Source: Cordylochernes scorpioides (lineage: Eukaryota; Arthropoda; Arachnida; Pseudoscorpiones; Chernetidae). Taken from it: DNA of 64,000 nt. The stretch covers positions 45,141,151 to 45,205,150 of the forward strand of contig CP092879.1 of assembly GCA_030710605.1 (NCBI GenBank), written 5' to 3'. Each line of letters starts with the position of its first letter. Within the stretch, counting starts at the first letter, position 1. This document shows positions 10,901 to 21,249 of the stretch, piece by piece. The notes below the pieces were generated by a model. That model saw nothing but the letters and a program-made list of their open reading frames with translations, was not told where the DNA came from and did not search any database. A program made the position numbers and the translations under genes.

Positions 10901-11137
10901 TTTGCTTGTTTTGCAATTTAATATTAAGGCGACTAAGGAGTCAGTCATTGCACATGTGATGATTCCCTTAGCTTGAGCATCTTTCTTCTTCCATTCTTTG
11001 AATTTAACTTCATCTTCTGGTGGATCACTTTCCAAAAGGTCGTCCAATTCTTTGCCTTCTAAAATTGATACGATCCTAAATTTCCAAGAAGCGAAGTTTT
11101 TTCCGTCAAATTTGGGAACTTGTACACTATTCTCCAT
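7910..11137 (-). CDS. Copia gag-pol polyprotein (gag, protease, integrase, RT)
   Basis: The 1075-residue frame starts MENSVQVPKFDG, typical of copia gag. Gag runs to about residue 210; a CCHC knuckle spans residues 219-232 (CFICAKPGHKTIEC). The protease site at 287-289 reads D-R-G instead of D-S/T-G (codon AGG at 10274-10276). Integrase has H417, H422, C450 and C453 and the catalytic D481, D544 and E580. RT has FDVETAFL near 915 and HVDD at 1001-1004 where YVDD is usual. The frame breaks after the RT (see 7188-7943). The protease change predicts loss of polyprotein processing. Other domains look intact, so inactivation is recent. Confidence 0.95.
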   Translation of the reverse strand: MENSVQVPKFDGKNFASWKFRIVSILEGKELDDLLESDPPEDEVKFKEWKKKDAQAKGIITCAMTDSLVALILNCKTSKDIWIALHERYEGDKKKRIIEARNDVSRLTMKKEENWEEYLYRSEKLLEQARNLGAEIEDQEFTTSVIRGLPQKYNLVALQLNCQMKVSISDLKNCLKLYHERFTHEEKEGNSKAFNTIHKESFSNSKHFHKNRNGNKPICFICAKPGHKTIECWHNPKNKRGSENKQTSKNKPEHQNKAKFVNLQPEEHVSNIKEYETTQQPEEWVVDRGASCHMTSNRDLLKEEREVHKTIKLADDSEIISNAEGAIEIEGQNKLIRLNDVLYVEKLSGNLMSVNKLVDDNKKVLFDKDGGHIMEEDGEEILMAQRINDFYIIKTSAPEEIPSQALKATLHTWNDWHKRLGHLNEEYMKQMLKNNSAHNFNTQSQNMDTCQVCIQAKHPRTPFKPVLYPQSTRPLDLIHIDLIGPIQEESIGGAKYVLTLVDDFSRKIFVEFLSSKLETFDIIRSFIEEIEKEKEIKVKQLRSDNGKEFTNNQMTQYLKGKGIKHQLTNVYTPQQNGISERYNRTLIEGTRALLIDSQLPLRYWAETMSTFAYLKNRTPCKKLGWITPEERFSNRKPTVAHLKIFGCIAYYFVHKHKRGKFQPTAKAGIFVGYSSTRKAWRLIDPENENVIETRDVKFLENKLGKEILNKNDSDDTQKYFLYNFPEETIPETSEEVENHDDHSHSDLENQDEHSELPYNLRPNLKDKLYYELSSDDEPFEDNEDKDPTYDPTVGALKLSHGNLLPSSYEEAINHPDSPLWQQAMDKEIHSLQNHHVWDLTELPEGAKAIKSKWIFSKKMNPQTNKEIYKARLVALGCSQEYGTDYTETFSPVMKTDSFRTLLAYATMAGYEFHHFDVETAFLYGKLSETIYMTQPPGYQDDKKKTSVCILNQALYGLKQSGRVWYETFTEYLFEIGLTQLKSDKCVFTFRNGNSHLLLGLHVDDMIIINSDPEILHDIIQKIRIHFKIKESLTTCNILGIEIIKEDVRLILKQENYINKILQNITCKIASIFQPH

Positions 11138-11237
11138 TTTCTGAAGATGTGTATATCTTACCTTTTCGGTAAATTTGTTTTATTTTCAAGAATGTTGACG
11201 CTCGAGTTAAGCCTTTTTTATTTGCGCGGTGGGAGAA

Positions 11238-11254
11238 GTGCTCGGCCCATAACC
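11238..11254 (-). other. Copia primer-binding site matching an initiator tRNA anticodon arm
   Basis: The plus strand reads GTGCTCGGCCCATAACC, 2 bp from the 5' LTR. It matches 16 of 17 bases of the anticodon-arm region of eukaryotic initiator tRNA-Met (GTGCTGGGCCCATAACC) rather than a tRNA 3' end. Drosophila copia is known to prime from a 5' half-molecule of initiator tRNA-Met in exactly this way. Confidence 0.8.
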
Positions 11255-11256
11255 AT

Positions 11257-11469
11257 TGAAGGAAGTTTTAATTAATGAAGGAGTTTTTAGATTAATGATT
11301 TTATTTAATCATACAAACATTACAATTATAACATAATAGAAAGAAAAATAATAATGGGAATACAGCAATCAAAATATATATGTGCTATCGAACAATCAAC
11401 AAACAACAGAGTTGTCAAATATCAATAAAATATAATCAATGATAATAAGCTTGGAAATTATATCCAACA
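11257..11469 (-). repeat. Copia 5' LTR
   Basis: 213 bp, TG...CA ends on the minus strand, about 98 percent like 6806-7018. It supplies the promoter for the minus-strand transcript. The leader between it and the gag ATG is about 120 bp. Confidence 0.95.
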
Positions 11470-11493
11470 CAAATACCCATTCTTAATTAATCA

Positions 11494-11566
11494 AGAGAAT
11501 AGTTGATATTTATTCCGATAGATGGCGCAGGCCATCAGCAACTTTCAGTTGTACAATAAGGAGATG
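11494..11566 (-). repeat. Foldback element, right arm (unit A)
   Basis: Inverted partner of the arm that begins at 6701, ending AAGGAGATG. The two were adjacent before copia inserted in the loop. Confidence 0.75.
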
Positions 11567-12649
11567 TCTTTTTCATTAAATACACTGGTTGTTATAAAAA
11601 AATTGAACTATTATTTAAAAAAAAAAAGAAAAAAAACATTTTATAACAAATTTATTTCAAATTCGATTCTAAAACGGTTACTTCCATTTGCAAGAGAAGT
11701 ACACCAGATAAATGTTACTGACTAAATATATACAAAGAACATCAGGTAAAAATATTATTTTTAAAATAATTGTCTGTTTTTCTACATTTATTAGGTGACT
11801 TTTAAAGAAAAGGCACCAACAAGACAAATAATATTTATATTTAGTTTAACCACCAGCAATACACCAACAATAAGCCTATCTAAGGTTTATAATTGTTAAA
11901 TATTAAATAATGGGTAGTTAAAGAATTTTTAAAATAAACATCATTATTTCTAATAATTCTGATAATATATCTAATCATATTAGCATTTTTAAAAAATAAT
12001 TTACTTTAAATATAATATAATAGAAAATATGTTCAAAATAAATAAAATGTTTAAACCCTGCCATCTATGAATGATTTTTGAAACAATTTTAAAATATACA
12101 CGTATTATTCTTCAATAACCTAATATATCAATAAAATATTTTATTAGAGATATGCAAAGTAATATTTTTTAAATATATTATATATTTTTAATATTTATTT
12201 AAGAGGGATAGAATTAACCTAAATATATATTTATGTTATTTTAAATTTTTGAAGAATACTTTGAAATTCTCTATTGAAATAGAAAAAAAGTTATTTATAT
12301 GAATAAAATATTGAAGCAACTTTTCCTTTCACTCTACAAGCAAGACGAACATTTGCTTCCAATCCGACACCAGCGGTCACAAGGGATCTGACTGCCCTAC
12401 CCTGGAAGACAAGCACACAGCTAAGTAAGCGAATTGATGCCAAAAGGGTCAACTGCCAATAACTAGATGTGGTTTACTACTTTCCAAAATAAAATATCCC
12501 GCGTCTTTAAGGCTGCTGGCTTCTTCTGATCCTCTCATGAATTCTTGATGCTAGTTCTTGCGCGCGGAATGTTTTATGATAGCAATTTCACAGGCTCGAA
12601 TATCGTTCCTTAACGATCACAGTACCCATAAATAATACTCCTCTGTACA

Positions 12650-13166
12650 GATCTGATAGCCATGGTTCCGCCCTTACCATTTCTTGAGTCTTCGCAACGT
12701 GCGGCCTCTAAAACCTGAGGCCAGATCTTGTAGCCGTGGTGCCGCCTTGATCATTCCTTGAACCTTCGCAACGTGCGGCCTCTAAAACCAGAGGTCAGAT
12801 CTTGTAGCCGTAGTGCCGCCCTTATCATTCCTTGAGTCTTTACAACGTGCGGCCTATAAAACCTGAGGCAAGATCTTGTAGCCGTAGTGCCACCCTTATC
12901 ATTCCTTGAGTCTTCACAACGTGCGGCCTCTAAAACCTGAGGCAGATCTTGTAGCCGTGGTGCCGCCTTGATCATTCCTTGAACCTTCGCAACGTGCGGC
13001 CTCTAAAACCAGAGGTCAGATCTTGTAGCCGTAGTGCCGCCCTTATCATTCCTTGAGTCTTCACAACGTGCGGCCTCTAAAACCTGAAACAAGATCTTGT
13101 AGCCGTGGTGCCGCCTTGATCATTCCTTGAGTCTTCGCAACGTGCGGCCTCTAAAGCGGCGACCAG
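12650..13166 (+). repeat. 74-bp minisatellite, unit B (7 copies)
   Basis: Same alternating two-variant 74-bp repeat as in unit A, about seven copies, the last degenerating at CTCTAAAGCGGCGACC. Confidence 0.9.
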
Positions 13167-13930
13167 ATTTTGTTATTTTTGGCCTTACCATTTCCTTGAG
13201 CATTCTCAAAGTCCAGCTTAATACCGATGGTGACTTATATTAAGCTGAATTTTGAAAACTTCACCCTCTTGTTCGGAATTCATTATTTATATTATTTCTA
13301 AAACTGTTATTTTTAATAAATTAACTCTCTGAAAAAAAAATCTTTAATATATTAATATTTAAACCCATTGTTGTTAGATTAGCTTTATCATTCCAACTTT
13401 CTCAGACCTCTTCTCTACCCCCTTAACATCATAGACTAGAATTGAGCCGACTTTAGTTTTAAATAGTGACCGAAGCGCGCCAAGGAATATCTTGAATAAA
13501 TGTATTGTGGTGCCATCTAGGAAATAAAAATGTAACTATTTTCAAATATAAATATCATAAACTCGAAATATAGGCATATGAAACCCGAGATTAATACTAT
13601 TAAAATATATAATTAAATAGTCAAATAAAATTTTTAAAAATATTTTCTCTATTCTAACGAAAAATTAGTAAAAGTTTGTTTTACTTGAAGAAAAAAGCAT
13701 GCTCTTAAAATAGTTTTATTTCTTAAATATAGATGTCGCAATTTTGCCTTTTATTGTCACGTTATTGTCATCAAATATTATCTCTACAGACCTTACTAGA
13801 ATGATAAAAGTTATTGAATGAGAGGGCTTAGTTCATCAGTGGTGAACCCTCTCAGTGGTTTTGTCAAATTAATCTCCAGACCGATCTACTATTGTATTAG
13901 ATTGTTTTTCTTATAAACCCTGTATTTACT

Positions 13931-13972
13931 ATGGAAGACAACTTAGTGGTGTTCAGGAAACCTATGTGGACG
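13931..13972 (+). other. Exon-like segment with donor, unit B
   Basis: ATG at 13931 opens MEDNLVVFRKPMW and ends at GAC|GTAAGT. It is the intact form of the segment at 5317-5358. Copies with the ATG are also at about 19840 and 24555. Confidence 0.35.
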
Positions 13973-14034
13973 TAAGTTTAATTAAATAATATATTAATTT
14001 TTTTATTTACTATTTATTTATTTGACATATTGGG

Positions 14035-14064
14035 GGCGATATCCCAGCTTGGGATACTTGCGCC
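14035..14064 (+). other. Conserved 30-bp hairpin, unit B
   Basis: Identical to 5419-5448. Confidence 0.6.
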
Positions 14065-14391
14065 TAAATACATTCTAGCAACATATTGTCACAGCCGACA
14101 TAGACTCATCTAAAAATTTTCATTAATAATTTGACTTATTAAACAAATCAATGTTGATTTGTTTATTCTTTGTTAACATTGTGCAGCCAGCGGCGCTAGC
14201 GTCGTCACGTGGCCTCGCACCGCGCCGGCGTTCTTCCTTATTCTTTTTGTAACCTTACCAAAATAAAGTGTTAGCTTTTTGATGCCAACTTATTCTGGTT
14301 TATTCTACGATACAATGGAAACCGCTGAACAAAAACCATCTACATCTCAAGGTGTAACAATATATACAAGCGTTGTTACCTTGCATTCAGT

Positions 14392-14440
14392 ATGTTTGTC
14401 TGATGATGGTCACAATGCTGTTACCGAAACGTCACACATT
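14392..14440 (+). ncRNA. Hammerhead-like motif, unit B
   Basis: CTGATGA at 14400-14406 and GAAACGTC at 14426-14433, same sequence as in unit A. Confidence 0.4.
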
Positions 14441-14773
14441 ATTTATTTATTTGGTCTCATTACCTTGTATTTTTACTGGTTAATAAGTCAGTTGACCAGG
14501 AATGTGGTTTTTGCTTTCCTATTTATATATGAATGGTTAACTTTTGGCATATAAATGATTCTATAACAATATTGAAGCAGATTATTTATTATTCTATTAA
14601 AATATTTTTTATTTCAATATTTGTATTTTGATATATACGCTGTAAAATTCTCTCATTGCTTCTCTGCTATTTTATCGATTTTGGCGCTCTTCGCTCCTGA
14701 AACCTGGTTTATAAATATCTCTCAATTTAAATTAGGTTTTACATTAAATACATTTCTGTGTCATTCTGAAGTT

Positions 14774-15036
14774 TGTCGTTACAATTGGTAGAGATGCTAG
14801 GTTGATTAGAGAAGACAAACTGAAGATCGCCGAGAAGACCTTAAGGTAATGGGTGCTGTGATCTACATTTTCAGAGACTGGCGCCAGGATCCCACCGCCG
14901 TGTCAAAGCAAAGAAAACTCTCCAAGATGACAATGTCCCTATTAACGATACGACGACAAAGCCTCTCTTCACTCTTCACGCCTAAAGAAAAAGGATGCAA
15001 AGCTACTAGGGACAGACGTCAAGGACTCCTAATGAA
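14774..15036 (+). pseudogene. Gene fragment with intron remnant, unit B (frameshifted)
   Basis: Same structure as 6181-6432, with the donor AAG|GTAATG and acceptor TTTTCAG kept. A short duplication (CTCTTCACTCTTCACG) near 14965 shifts the frame of the second segment, and a small deletion precedes TTACAATTGG. Confidence 0.45.
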
Positions 15037-15340
15037 ATACACTATAAATATATATTAGAGAAAAAAAAGTGCCCATTGTGCTATTCGATTCCAAGTCAAA
15101 GCAATCGAAAACCAAAGGTTTATACAATCCTCCCCTGGTTAATAAGCCAGTTGACTACAAATGTGGTTTTTGATTTCCTATTTATATATAAACTAACCGA
15201 ATGACTCGGGCAACGCCCGGGGTTTACCCGATTAAATGCTTTTATTCAAATACTATTCGTTACTATTATAAATTGGCGCCGTGGATGTCATTCTTGTATA
15301 ATATATAAATGAGTTTTAAAAATTGTAAAAAAAAAAAAAA

Positions 15341-15403
15341 TGCATCGGCCGGGAATCGAACCCGGGGCGCCCGCGTGGCAGGCGAGCATTCTACCACTGA
15401 ACC
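15341..15403 (-). pseudogene. tRNA-Gly(GCC)-derived unit B1
   Basis: 63 of 71 tRNA positions are kept, from the discriminator through the D arm, including B box GGTTCGATTCC. The 5' acceptor strand is replaced by GTTTGCTTTT, so no acceptor stem can form. A run of T follows on the minus strand. Confidence 0.85.
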
Positions 15404-15503
15404 AAAAGCAAACGGTGACAGAATTAAGAACGCATGACGCTGATAACTGCATATATTAATTTTAATAATATAAATTAGTATTAAAAATTGTAAAAAAAAA
15501 AAA

Positions 15504-15566
15504 TGCATCGGCCGGGAATCGAACCGGGGGCGCCCGCGTGGCAGGCGAGCATTCTACCACTGAACC
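15504..15566 (-). pseudogene. tRNA-Gly(GCC)-derived unit B2
   Basis: Same truncation as B1, with one difference in the T stem (AACCGGGGG). Confidence 0.85.
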
Positions 15567-15776
15567 AAAAGCAAACGGTGATAGATTTAAGAAAGAATTG
15601 TGCATGATGCTGATAACTGTATATATTGATAATCCAAATTGTACCTTATCATTGGATTTGGTCTTATTACCTTGTTTTATAATCTCTTATATATAATCTC
15701 CTTTATACATAGACAGGAAAAGCACATCTATTTTAATAATATAAATGAGTTTTGAAAATTGTAAAAAAAAAAAAAA

Positions 15777-15839
15777 TGCATCGGCCGGGAATCGAACCCG
15801 GGGCGCCTGCGTGGCAGGCGAGCATTCTACCACTGAACC
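15777..15839 (-). pseudogene. tRNA-Gly(GCC)-derived unit B3
   Basis: Same truncation; anticodon loop kept, one change in the anticodon stem (CGCCTGCGTGG). Confidence 0.85.
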
Positions 15840-15906
15840 AAAAGCAAACGGTGACAGAATTAAGACCGCATGACGCTGATACCTGTATATATTGTAAAAA
15901 AAAAAA

Positions 15907-15969
15907 TGCATCGGCCGAGAATCGAACCCGGGGCGCCCGCCTGTCAGGCGAGCATTCTACCACTGAACC
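15907..15969 (-). pseudogene. tRNA-Gly-derived unit B4
   Basis: Same truncation. The anticodon region has changed (CCCGCCTGTCAGGCG), as it has in the matching last unit of the unit C array (21706-21768), showing common descent of both arrays. Confidence 0.8.
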
Positions 15970-16131
15970 AAAAGCAAACGGTGACAGAATTAAGAACGCA
16001 TGACGCTGATAACTGTATATAGAATGGTCAACTTTTAATATGAAAATTGTTCTATAACAATACACTGGATTTTATAAAAATAATACAAATGTGATATTGT
16101 CCTGGATAAGATGCATAAATTATGATAAAGG

Positions 16132-16327
16132 CATCTCCTTATCTTCCACTGAAATTTGCTGATGGCTTGCGCCATCTATCGGAATAAATATCAACTATCT
16201 TCGTTGATTTTTAATTATTCCAGAATTGGCCAAATACCCATTCTTAATTAATCAAGAGAATAGTTGATATTTATTCCGATAGATGGCGCAAGCCATCAGC
16301 AACTTTCAGTTGTACAATAAGGAGATG
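16132..16327. repeat. 196-bp foldback with 67-bp arms, unit B
   Basis: The left arm begins CATCTCCTTATC and the right arm ends AATAAGGAGATG. Arms match over about 67 bp through TCGGAATAAATATCAACTAT. The loop contains GGCCAAATACCC, the copia target of unit A. Confidence 0.85.
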
Positions 16328-17576
16328 TCTTTTTCATTAAATACACTGGTTGTTATAAAAAAATTGAACTATTATTTTAAAAAAAACGTTCTATAACAAA
16401 TTTACTTTAAAATTCGATTCTAAAACGGTTACTTCCATTTGCAAGAGAAGTACACCAGATAAATGTTACTGACTAAATATATACATAGAACAACAGGTAA
16501 AAATATTATTTTTAAAATAATTGTCTGTTTTTCTATATTTATTAGGTGACTTTTAAAGAAAAGGCACCAACAAGACAAATAATTTGTTTGAGTTAATTCT
16601 TTTATTTTACACCAGAATACATATAAAAATAAGCATCCATAAGGTTCATAATTTTTGAATATTAAATAATGGGTAATTAAAGAATTTTTGAAATAAACAT
16701 CATTATTTCTAATAATTCTGATAATATATCTAATAATATTAGCATTTTTAAAAAATAATTTGGCGAAACCGCTGAGAGGGTTCACTACTGATGAGCCAAG
16801 CCTTCTCATTCATTAAATCATATCATTACAGTAAGGTCTGTAGAGTTTAAAAAAATAAATAAATAAATAAATAAAAATAAAAATAAAAAAAAAATAAAAA
16901 GAAAGAAACGCATTGCCAGTAAATTTATTTGTGTAAAATTTTAATAATAGAAAATATGTTCAAAATAAATAAAATGTTTAAACCCTGCCATCTATGAATG
17001 ATTTTTGAAACAATTTTAAAATATACACATATTATTCTTCAATAACCTAATATATTAATAAAATATTTTATTAGAGATATGCAAAGTAATATTTTTTAAA
17101 TATATATTATATTTTTAATATTTATTTAAGAGGGATAGAACTAACCTAAATATATATTTATGTTATTTTAAATTTTTGAAGAATACTTTGAAATTCTCTA
17201 TTGAAATAGAAAAAAAGTTATTTATATGAATAAAATATTGAAGCAACTTTTCCTTTCACTCTACAAGCAAGACGAACATTTGCTTCCAATCCGACACCAG
17301 CGGTCACAAGGGATCTGACTGCCCTACCCTGGAAGACAAGCACACAGCCAAGTGAGCGAATTGATGCCAAAAGGGTCAACTGCCAATAACTAGATGTGGT
17401 TTACTACTTTCCAAAATACAATATCCCGCGTCTTTAAGGCTGCTGGTTTCTTCTGATCCTCTCATGATTGCTTGATGCTGGCTCTTGCGCGCGGAATGTT
17501 TTATGATAGCAATTTCACAGGCTCGAATATCGTTCCTTAACGATCACAGTACCCATAAATAATACTCTTCTGTACA

Positions 17577-18240
17577 GATCTTGTAGCCATGGTTCCGCCC
17601 TTACCATTCCTTGAGTCTTCGCAACGTGCGGCCTCTAAAACCTGAGGCCAGATCTTGTAGCCGTGGTGCCGCCTTGATCATTCCTTGAACCTTCGCAATG
17701 TGCGGCCTCTAAAACCAGAGGTCAGATCTTGTAGCCGTAGTGCCGCCCTTATCATTCCTTGAGTCTTCACAACGTGCGGCCTATAAAACCTGAGGCCAGA
17801 TCTTGTAGCCGTGGTGCCGCCTTGATCATTCCTTGAACCTTCGCAACGTGCGGCCTCTAAAACCAGAGGTCAGATCTTCTAGCTGTAGTGCCGCCCTTAT
17901 CATTCCTTGAGTCTTCACAACGTGCGGCCTATAAAACCTGAGGCAAGATCTTGTAGCCGTAGTGCCGCCCTTATCATTCCTTGAGTCTTCATAACGTGCG
18001 GCCTCTAAAACCTGAGGCAGATCTTGTAGCCGTGGTGCCGCCTTGATCATTCCTTGAACCTTCGCAACGTGCGGCCTCTAAAACCAGAGGTCAGATCTTG
18101 TAGCCGTAGTGCCGCCCTTATCATTCCTTGAGTCTTCACAACGTGCGGCCTATAAAACCTGAGGAAAGATCTTGTAGCCGTGGTGCCGCCTTGATCATTC
18201 CTTGAGTCTTCGCAACGTGCGGCCTCGAAAACGGCGACCA
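17577..18240 (+). repeat. 74-bp minisatellite, unit C (9 copies)
   Basis: Same alternating repeat, about nine copies, the longest array of the four. Confidence 0.9.
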
Positions 18241-18684
18241 TATTTTGTATCTTCGGCCTTACCATTTCCTTGAGCATTCTCAAAGTCCAGCTTAATACCG
18301 ATGGTGACTTATATTAAGCTGAATTCTGAAAACTTCACCCTCTTGTTTAGAATTCATTATTTATATTATTTCTGAAACTGTGATTTTTAAGAAATTAACT
18401 CTCTGAAAAAAAAAAAATTTAATATATTAATATTTAAACCCTTTGTTGCTAGATTAGCTCTAGCATTCCAACTTTCTCAGACCTCTTCTCTACCGCCTAA
18501 ACATCATAGACTAGAATTGAGTCGACTTTAGTTTTAAATAGTGACCGAAGCGCGCCCAGGAATATCTTGAATAATGGTATTGTGGTGCCATCTAGGAAAT
18601 AAAAATGTAACTATTTTCAAATATAAATATCATAAACTCGAAATATAGGCATATGAAACCCGAGATTAATACTATTATAATATA

Positions 18685-19520
18685 CTAGACGAATGGCCCG
18701 GGCAACGCCCGGGTTTTACCCGAGTGCGTATATATTTTAAAAACGTTTTAATTCAAATACTATTCGTTACAATTATAAATTGGCGCCATGGATGTCACTC
18801 TTGTGAAACGTCCTGTTCCAAACTGTGTGTTTTTAAAATGTTTTAATTAAAATACTATTCGTTACAATTATAAATTGGCGCCGTGGATGTCTCTCTTGTG
18901 AAACGTCCCGCCCCAAACTGTGTGTGTCTTGAAAATATAAAAATAAAAATGTGAATTTTCATAAAGATTTCATCATGTCGATTTTTTTTTTTTTTTTGCA
19001 TTTTACCTACTAAATCGATAGAGATAATTACATTTGCAACATGAACTTAGGTATATTGACTAAATAGAAAACTGCATAGTAATAAAGATAATTTTTAAAG
19101 GCACCATATCGTTTTTTTTTTCAATAAAATCGAAACAAAAATTAACGATAAATAACGATAATTGCCTTAAAAAGAAATTGCCTTAAAAAAAAAGAAACAT
19201 TCGCGGTGATTTTGTCTTGCATTCGTTTATACAATTATTATATACGAATGACCCGGGCAACGCCCGGGTTTTACCCGATTAAATGCTTTTATTCAAATAC
19301 TATTCGTTACAATTATAAATTGGCGCCGTGGATGTCATTCTTGTATAATATATAAATGAGTTTTAAAAATTGTTCAAAAAAAAAAAAAATGCATCGGCCG
19401 GGAATCGAACCCGGGCCGCCCGCGTGGCAGGCGAGCATTCTACCACTGAACCACCGATGGTTATGAAAAATCCCATCCGTGAGCTTCAGACAGACAAAAT
19501 AAGGCAAATATATAAGTAGA
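18685..19520 (-). mobile_element. Helitron carrying a whole tRNA-Gly gene and an internal old terminus
   Basis: On the minus strand it starts TCTACTTATATATTTGCC (5' end at 19520) and ends with the hairpin CCCGGGCGTTGCCCGGG, 8 nt, then CTAG (3' end at 18685), followed by T. The empty site in unit A near 5000 (AATATATAATTAAAT) shows insertion exactly between A and T without duplication, the Helitron rule. Inside, at about 19242-19262, is a second copy of the terminal hairpin followed by CATTCGTATA instead of CTAG. Subterminal repeats (TGGCGCC with TATTCGTTAC) occur three times. No transposase ORF. Confidence 0.88.
19390..19460 (-). tRNA. tRNA-Gly(GCC) within Helitron
   Basis: A full 71-nt tRNA-Gly: anticodon loop CTGCCAC (GCC), A box TGGTTCAGTGG, B box GGTTCGATTCC, and a T-run right after the discriminator base as a Pol III stop. 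The only visible defect is position 1, C instead of G, which mismatches C72. It may be transcribed; whether it is processed or charged is unknown. Confidence 0.8.
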
Positions 19521-19943
19521 TAATTAAATAGTCAAATAAAATTTTAAAAATATTTTCTCTATTCTAAGAAAAATTTGTAAAAGTTTGTTTTACTTGAAGA
19601 AAAAAGCATGCTCTTAAAATAGTTTTATTTCTTAAATATAGATGTCGCAATTTTGCCTTTTATTGTCGCGTTATTGTCATCAAATATTATCTCTACAGAC
19701 CTTACTAGAATGATAAAAGTTATTGAATAAGAGGGCTTAGTTCATCAGTGATGAACCCTCTCAGTGGTTTCGTCAAATTAATCTCCAGACCGATCTACTA
19801 TTGTATTAGATTGTTTTTCTTATAAACCCTGTATTTACTATGGAAGACAACTTAGTGGTGTTCAGGAAACCTATGTGGACGTAAGTTTAATTAAATAATA
19901 TATTAATTTTTTTATTTACTATTTATTTATTTGACATATCGGG

Positions 19944-19973
19944 GGCGATATCCCAGCTTGGGATACTTGCGCC
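19944..19973 (+). other. Conserved 30-bp hairpin, unit C
   Basis: Identical to 5419-5448. Confidence 0.6.
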
Positions 19974-20300
19974 TAAATACATTCTAGCAACATATTGTCA
20001 CAGCCGACATAGACTCATCTAAATATTTTCATTAATAATTTAACTTATTAAACAAATCAATGTTGATTTGTTTATTCTTTGTTAACATTGTGCAGCCAGC
20101 GGCGCTAGCGTCGTCACGTGGCTTCGCCCCGTGCAGGCGTTCTTCCTTATTCTTTTTGTAACCTTACCAAAATAAAGCGTTAGCTTTTTGATGCCAACTT
20201 GTTCTGGTTTATTCTACGATACAATGGAAACCGCTGAACAAAAACCATCTACATCTCAAGGTGTAACAATATATACAAGCGTTGTTACCTTGCATTCAGT

Positions 20301-20348
20301 ATGTTTGTCTGATGATGGTCACAATGCTGTTACCGAAACGTCACATAT
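20301..20348 (+). ncRNA. Hammerhead-like motif, unit C
   Basis: CTGATGA at 20309-20315 and GAAACGTC at 20334-20341, same layout as in units A and B. Confidence 0.4.
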
Positions 20349-20689
20349 TATTTATTTATTTGGTCTTATTACCTTGTATTTTTACTGGTTAATAAGTCAG
20401 TTGACCAGGAATGTGGTTTTTGCTTTCCTATTTATATATGAATGGTTAACTTTTGGCATATAAATGATTCTATAACAATATTGAAGCAGATTATTTATTA
20501 TTCTATTAAAATATTTTTTATTTCAATATTTGAATTTTGATATATACGCTGTAAAATTCTCTCATTGCTTCTATGCTATTTTATCGATTTTTACGCTCTG
20601 CCCTCCTGAAACCTGGGTTATAAATATCTCTCAGTTTAAATTTGGTTTTACATTAAATACATTTCTGTGTCATTCTGAAGTTTGTCTTT

Positions 20690-20950
20690 CCAACGTTACA
20701 ATTGGTAGAGATGCTAGGTTGATTAGAGAAGACAAACTGAAGATCGCCGAGAAGACCTTAAGGTATTGGGTGCTGTGCTCTACATTTTCAGAGACTGGCG
20801 CCAGGATCCACCGCCGTGTCAAAGCAAAGAAAACTCTCCAAGATGACAATGTCCCTATTAACGATACGACGACAAAGCCTCTCTTCACGACTAAAGAAAA
20901 AGGATGCAAAGCTACTAGGGACAGACGTCAAGGACTCCTAATGAAATACA
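20690..20950 (+). pseudogene. Gene fragment with intron remnant, unit C (frameshifted)
   Basis: The donor has changed to AAG|GTATTG, and one C is missing in GGATCCACCG compared with A, B and D. The copy reads open across the remnant but in a different frame after it. Confidence 0.4.
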
Positions 20951-21249
20951 CTATAAATATATATTAGAGAAAAAAAAGTGCCCATTGTGCTATTCGATTC
21001 CAAGTCAAAGCGATCGAAAACCAAAGGTTTATACAATCCTCCCCTGGTTAATAAGCCAGTTGACTACAAATGTGGTTTTTGCTTTCCTATTTATATATAA
21101 ACTAGCCGAATGACTCGGGCAACGCCCGGGGTTTACCCGATTAAATGCTTTTATTCAAATACTATTCGTTACTATTATAAAATGGCGCCGTGGATGTCAT
21201 TCTTGTATAATATATAAATGAGTTTTAAAAATTGTAAAAAAAAAAAAAA

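Larger units (their letters stand above)
6806..11469 (-). mobile_element. Ty1/copia LTR retrotransposon, nearly intact
   Basis: A 4664-bp element on the minus strand with 213-bp LTRs, a 5-bp CAAAT duplication, a primer site, a polypurine tract and one long gag-pol reading frame broken once. The LTRs differ at about four positions (two substitutions, two single-base indels), about 2 percent, so insertion was fairly recent. It lies in the loop of a foldback inside tandem unit A. Domain order (gag, protease, integrase, RT, RNase H), with integrase before RT, defines copia. Confidence 0.97.
3537..11930 (+). repeat. Tandem unit A (interrupted by copia)
   Basis: First of four head-to-tail units. 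Each starts with the A-rich stretch AAAATAAACATCATTATTTC (3537, 11931, 16690, 22492). In order the unit holds an AT-rich segment, a GC-richer block (about 3930-4250), the 74-bp minisatellite, an exon-like stretch at about 5320-5355, a 30-bp hairpin, a CpG-rich promoter-like block, a hammerhead-like motif, the gene fragment with intron remnant, and a foldback. Without copia the unit is about 3.7 kb. The LINE at 1693-3536 has replaced what would lie to its left. Confidence 0.8.
15193..16023 (-). mobile_element. Helitron-like element carrying four truncated tRNA-Gly units
   Basis: Read on the minus strand it begins TCTATATACAG and ends with a GC hairpin (partly decayed, CCCCGGGCGTTGCCCGAG), then CATTCGGTTAG. 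The empty site is visible in units A (about 6581-6600) and D (about 25525-25545) as TATATATAAATGGTCAAC. So the insertion edges are clear and no target duplication was made. An element at the same place is in unit C (21112-21822), so it predates the split of B and C or was shared by exchange. No Rep/helicase ORF is present, so it is non-autonomous. Confidence 0.75.
11931..16689 (+). repeat. Tandem unit B
   Basis: Second unit, same order of parts as A, 4759 bp including an 831-bp Helitron-like insertion (15193-16023), about 3.9 kb without it. Its extra length over A is mainly three more minisatellite copies. The end segment (about 16580-16680) differs from A and D. Confidence 0.85.

Noticed and set aside
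12650..13166. CRISPR-like array
   Set aside because: Direct repeats are contiguous with no unique spacers, in a eukaryotic genome; it is a minisatellite.
15266..16065. Small minus-strand proteins containing GSVVECSPATRAPRVRFPAD
   Set aside because: They are translations of tRNA-Gly-derived sequence.
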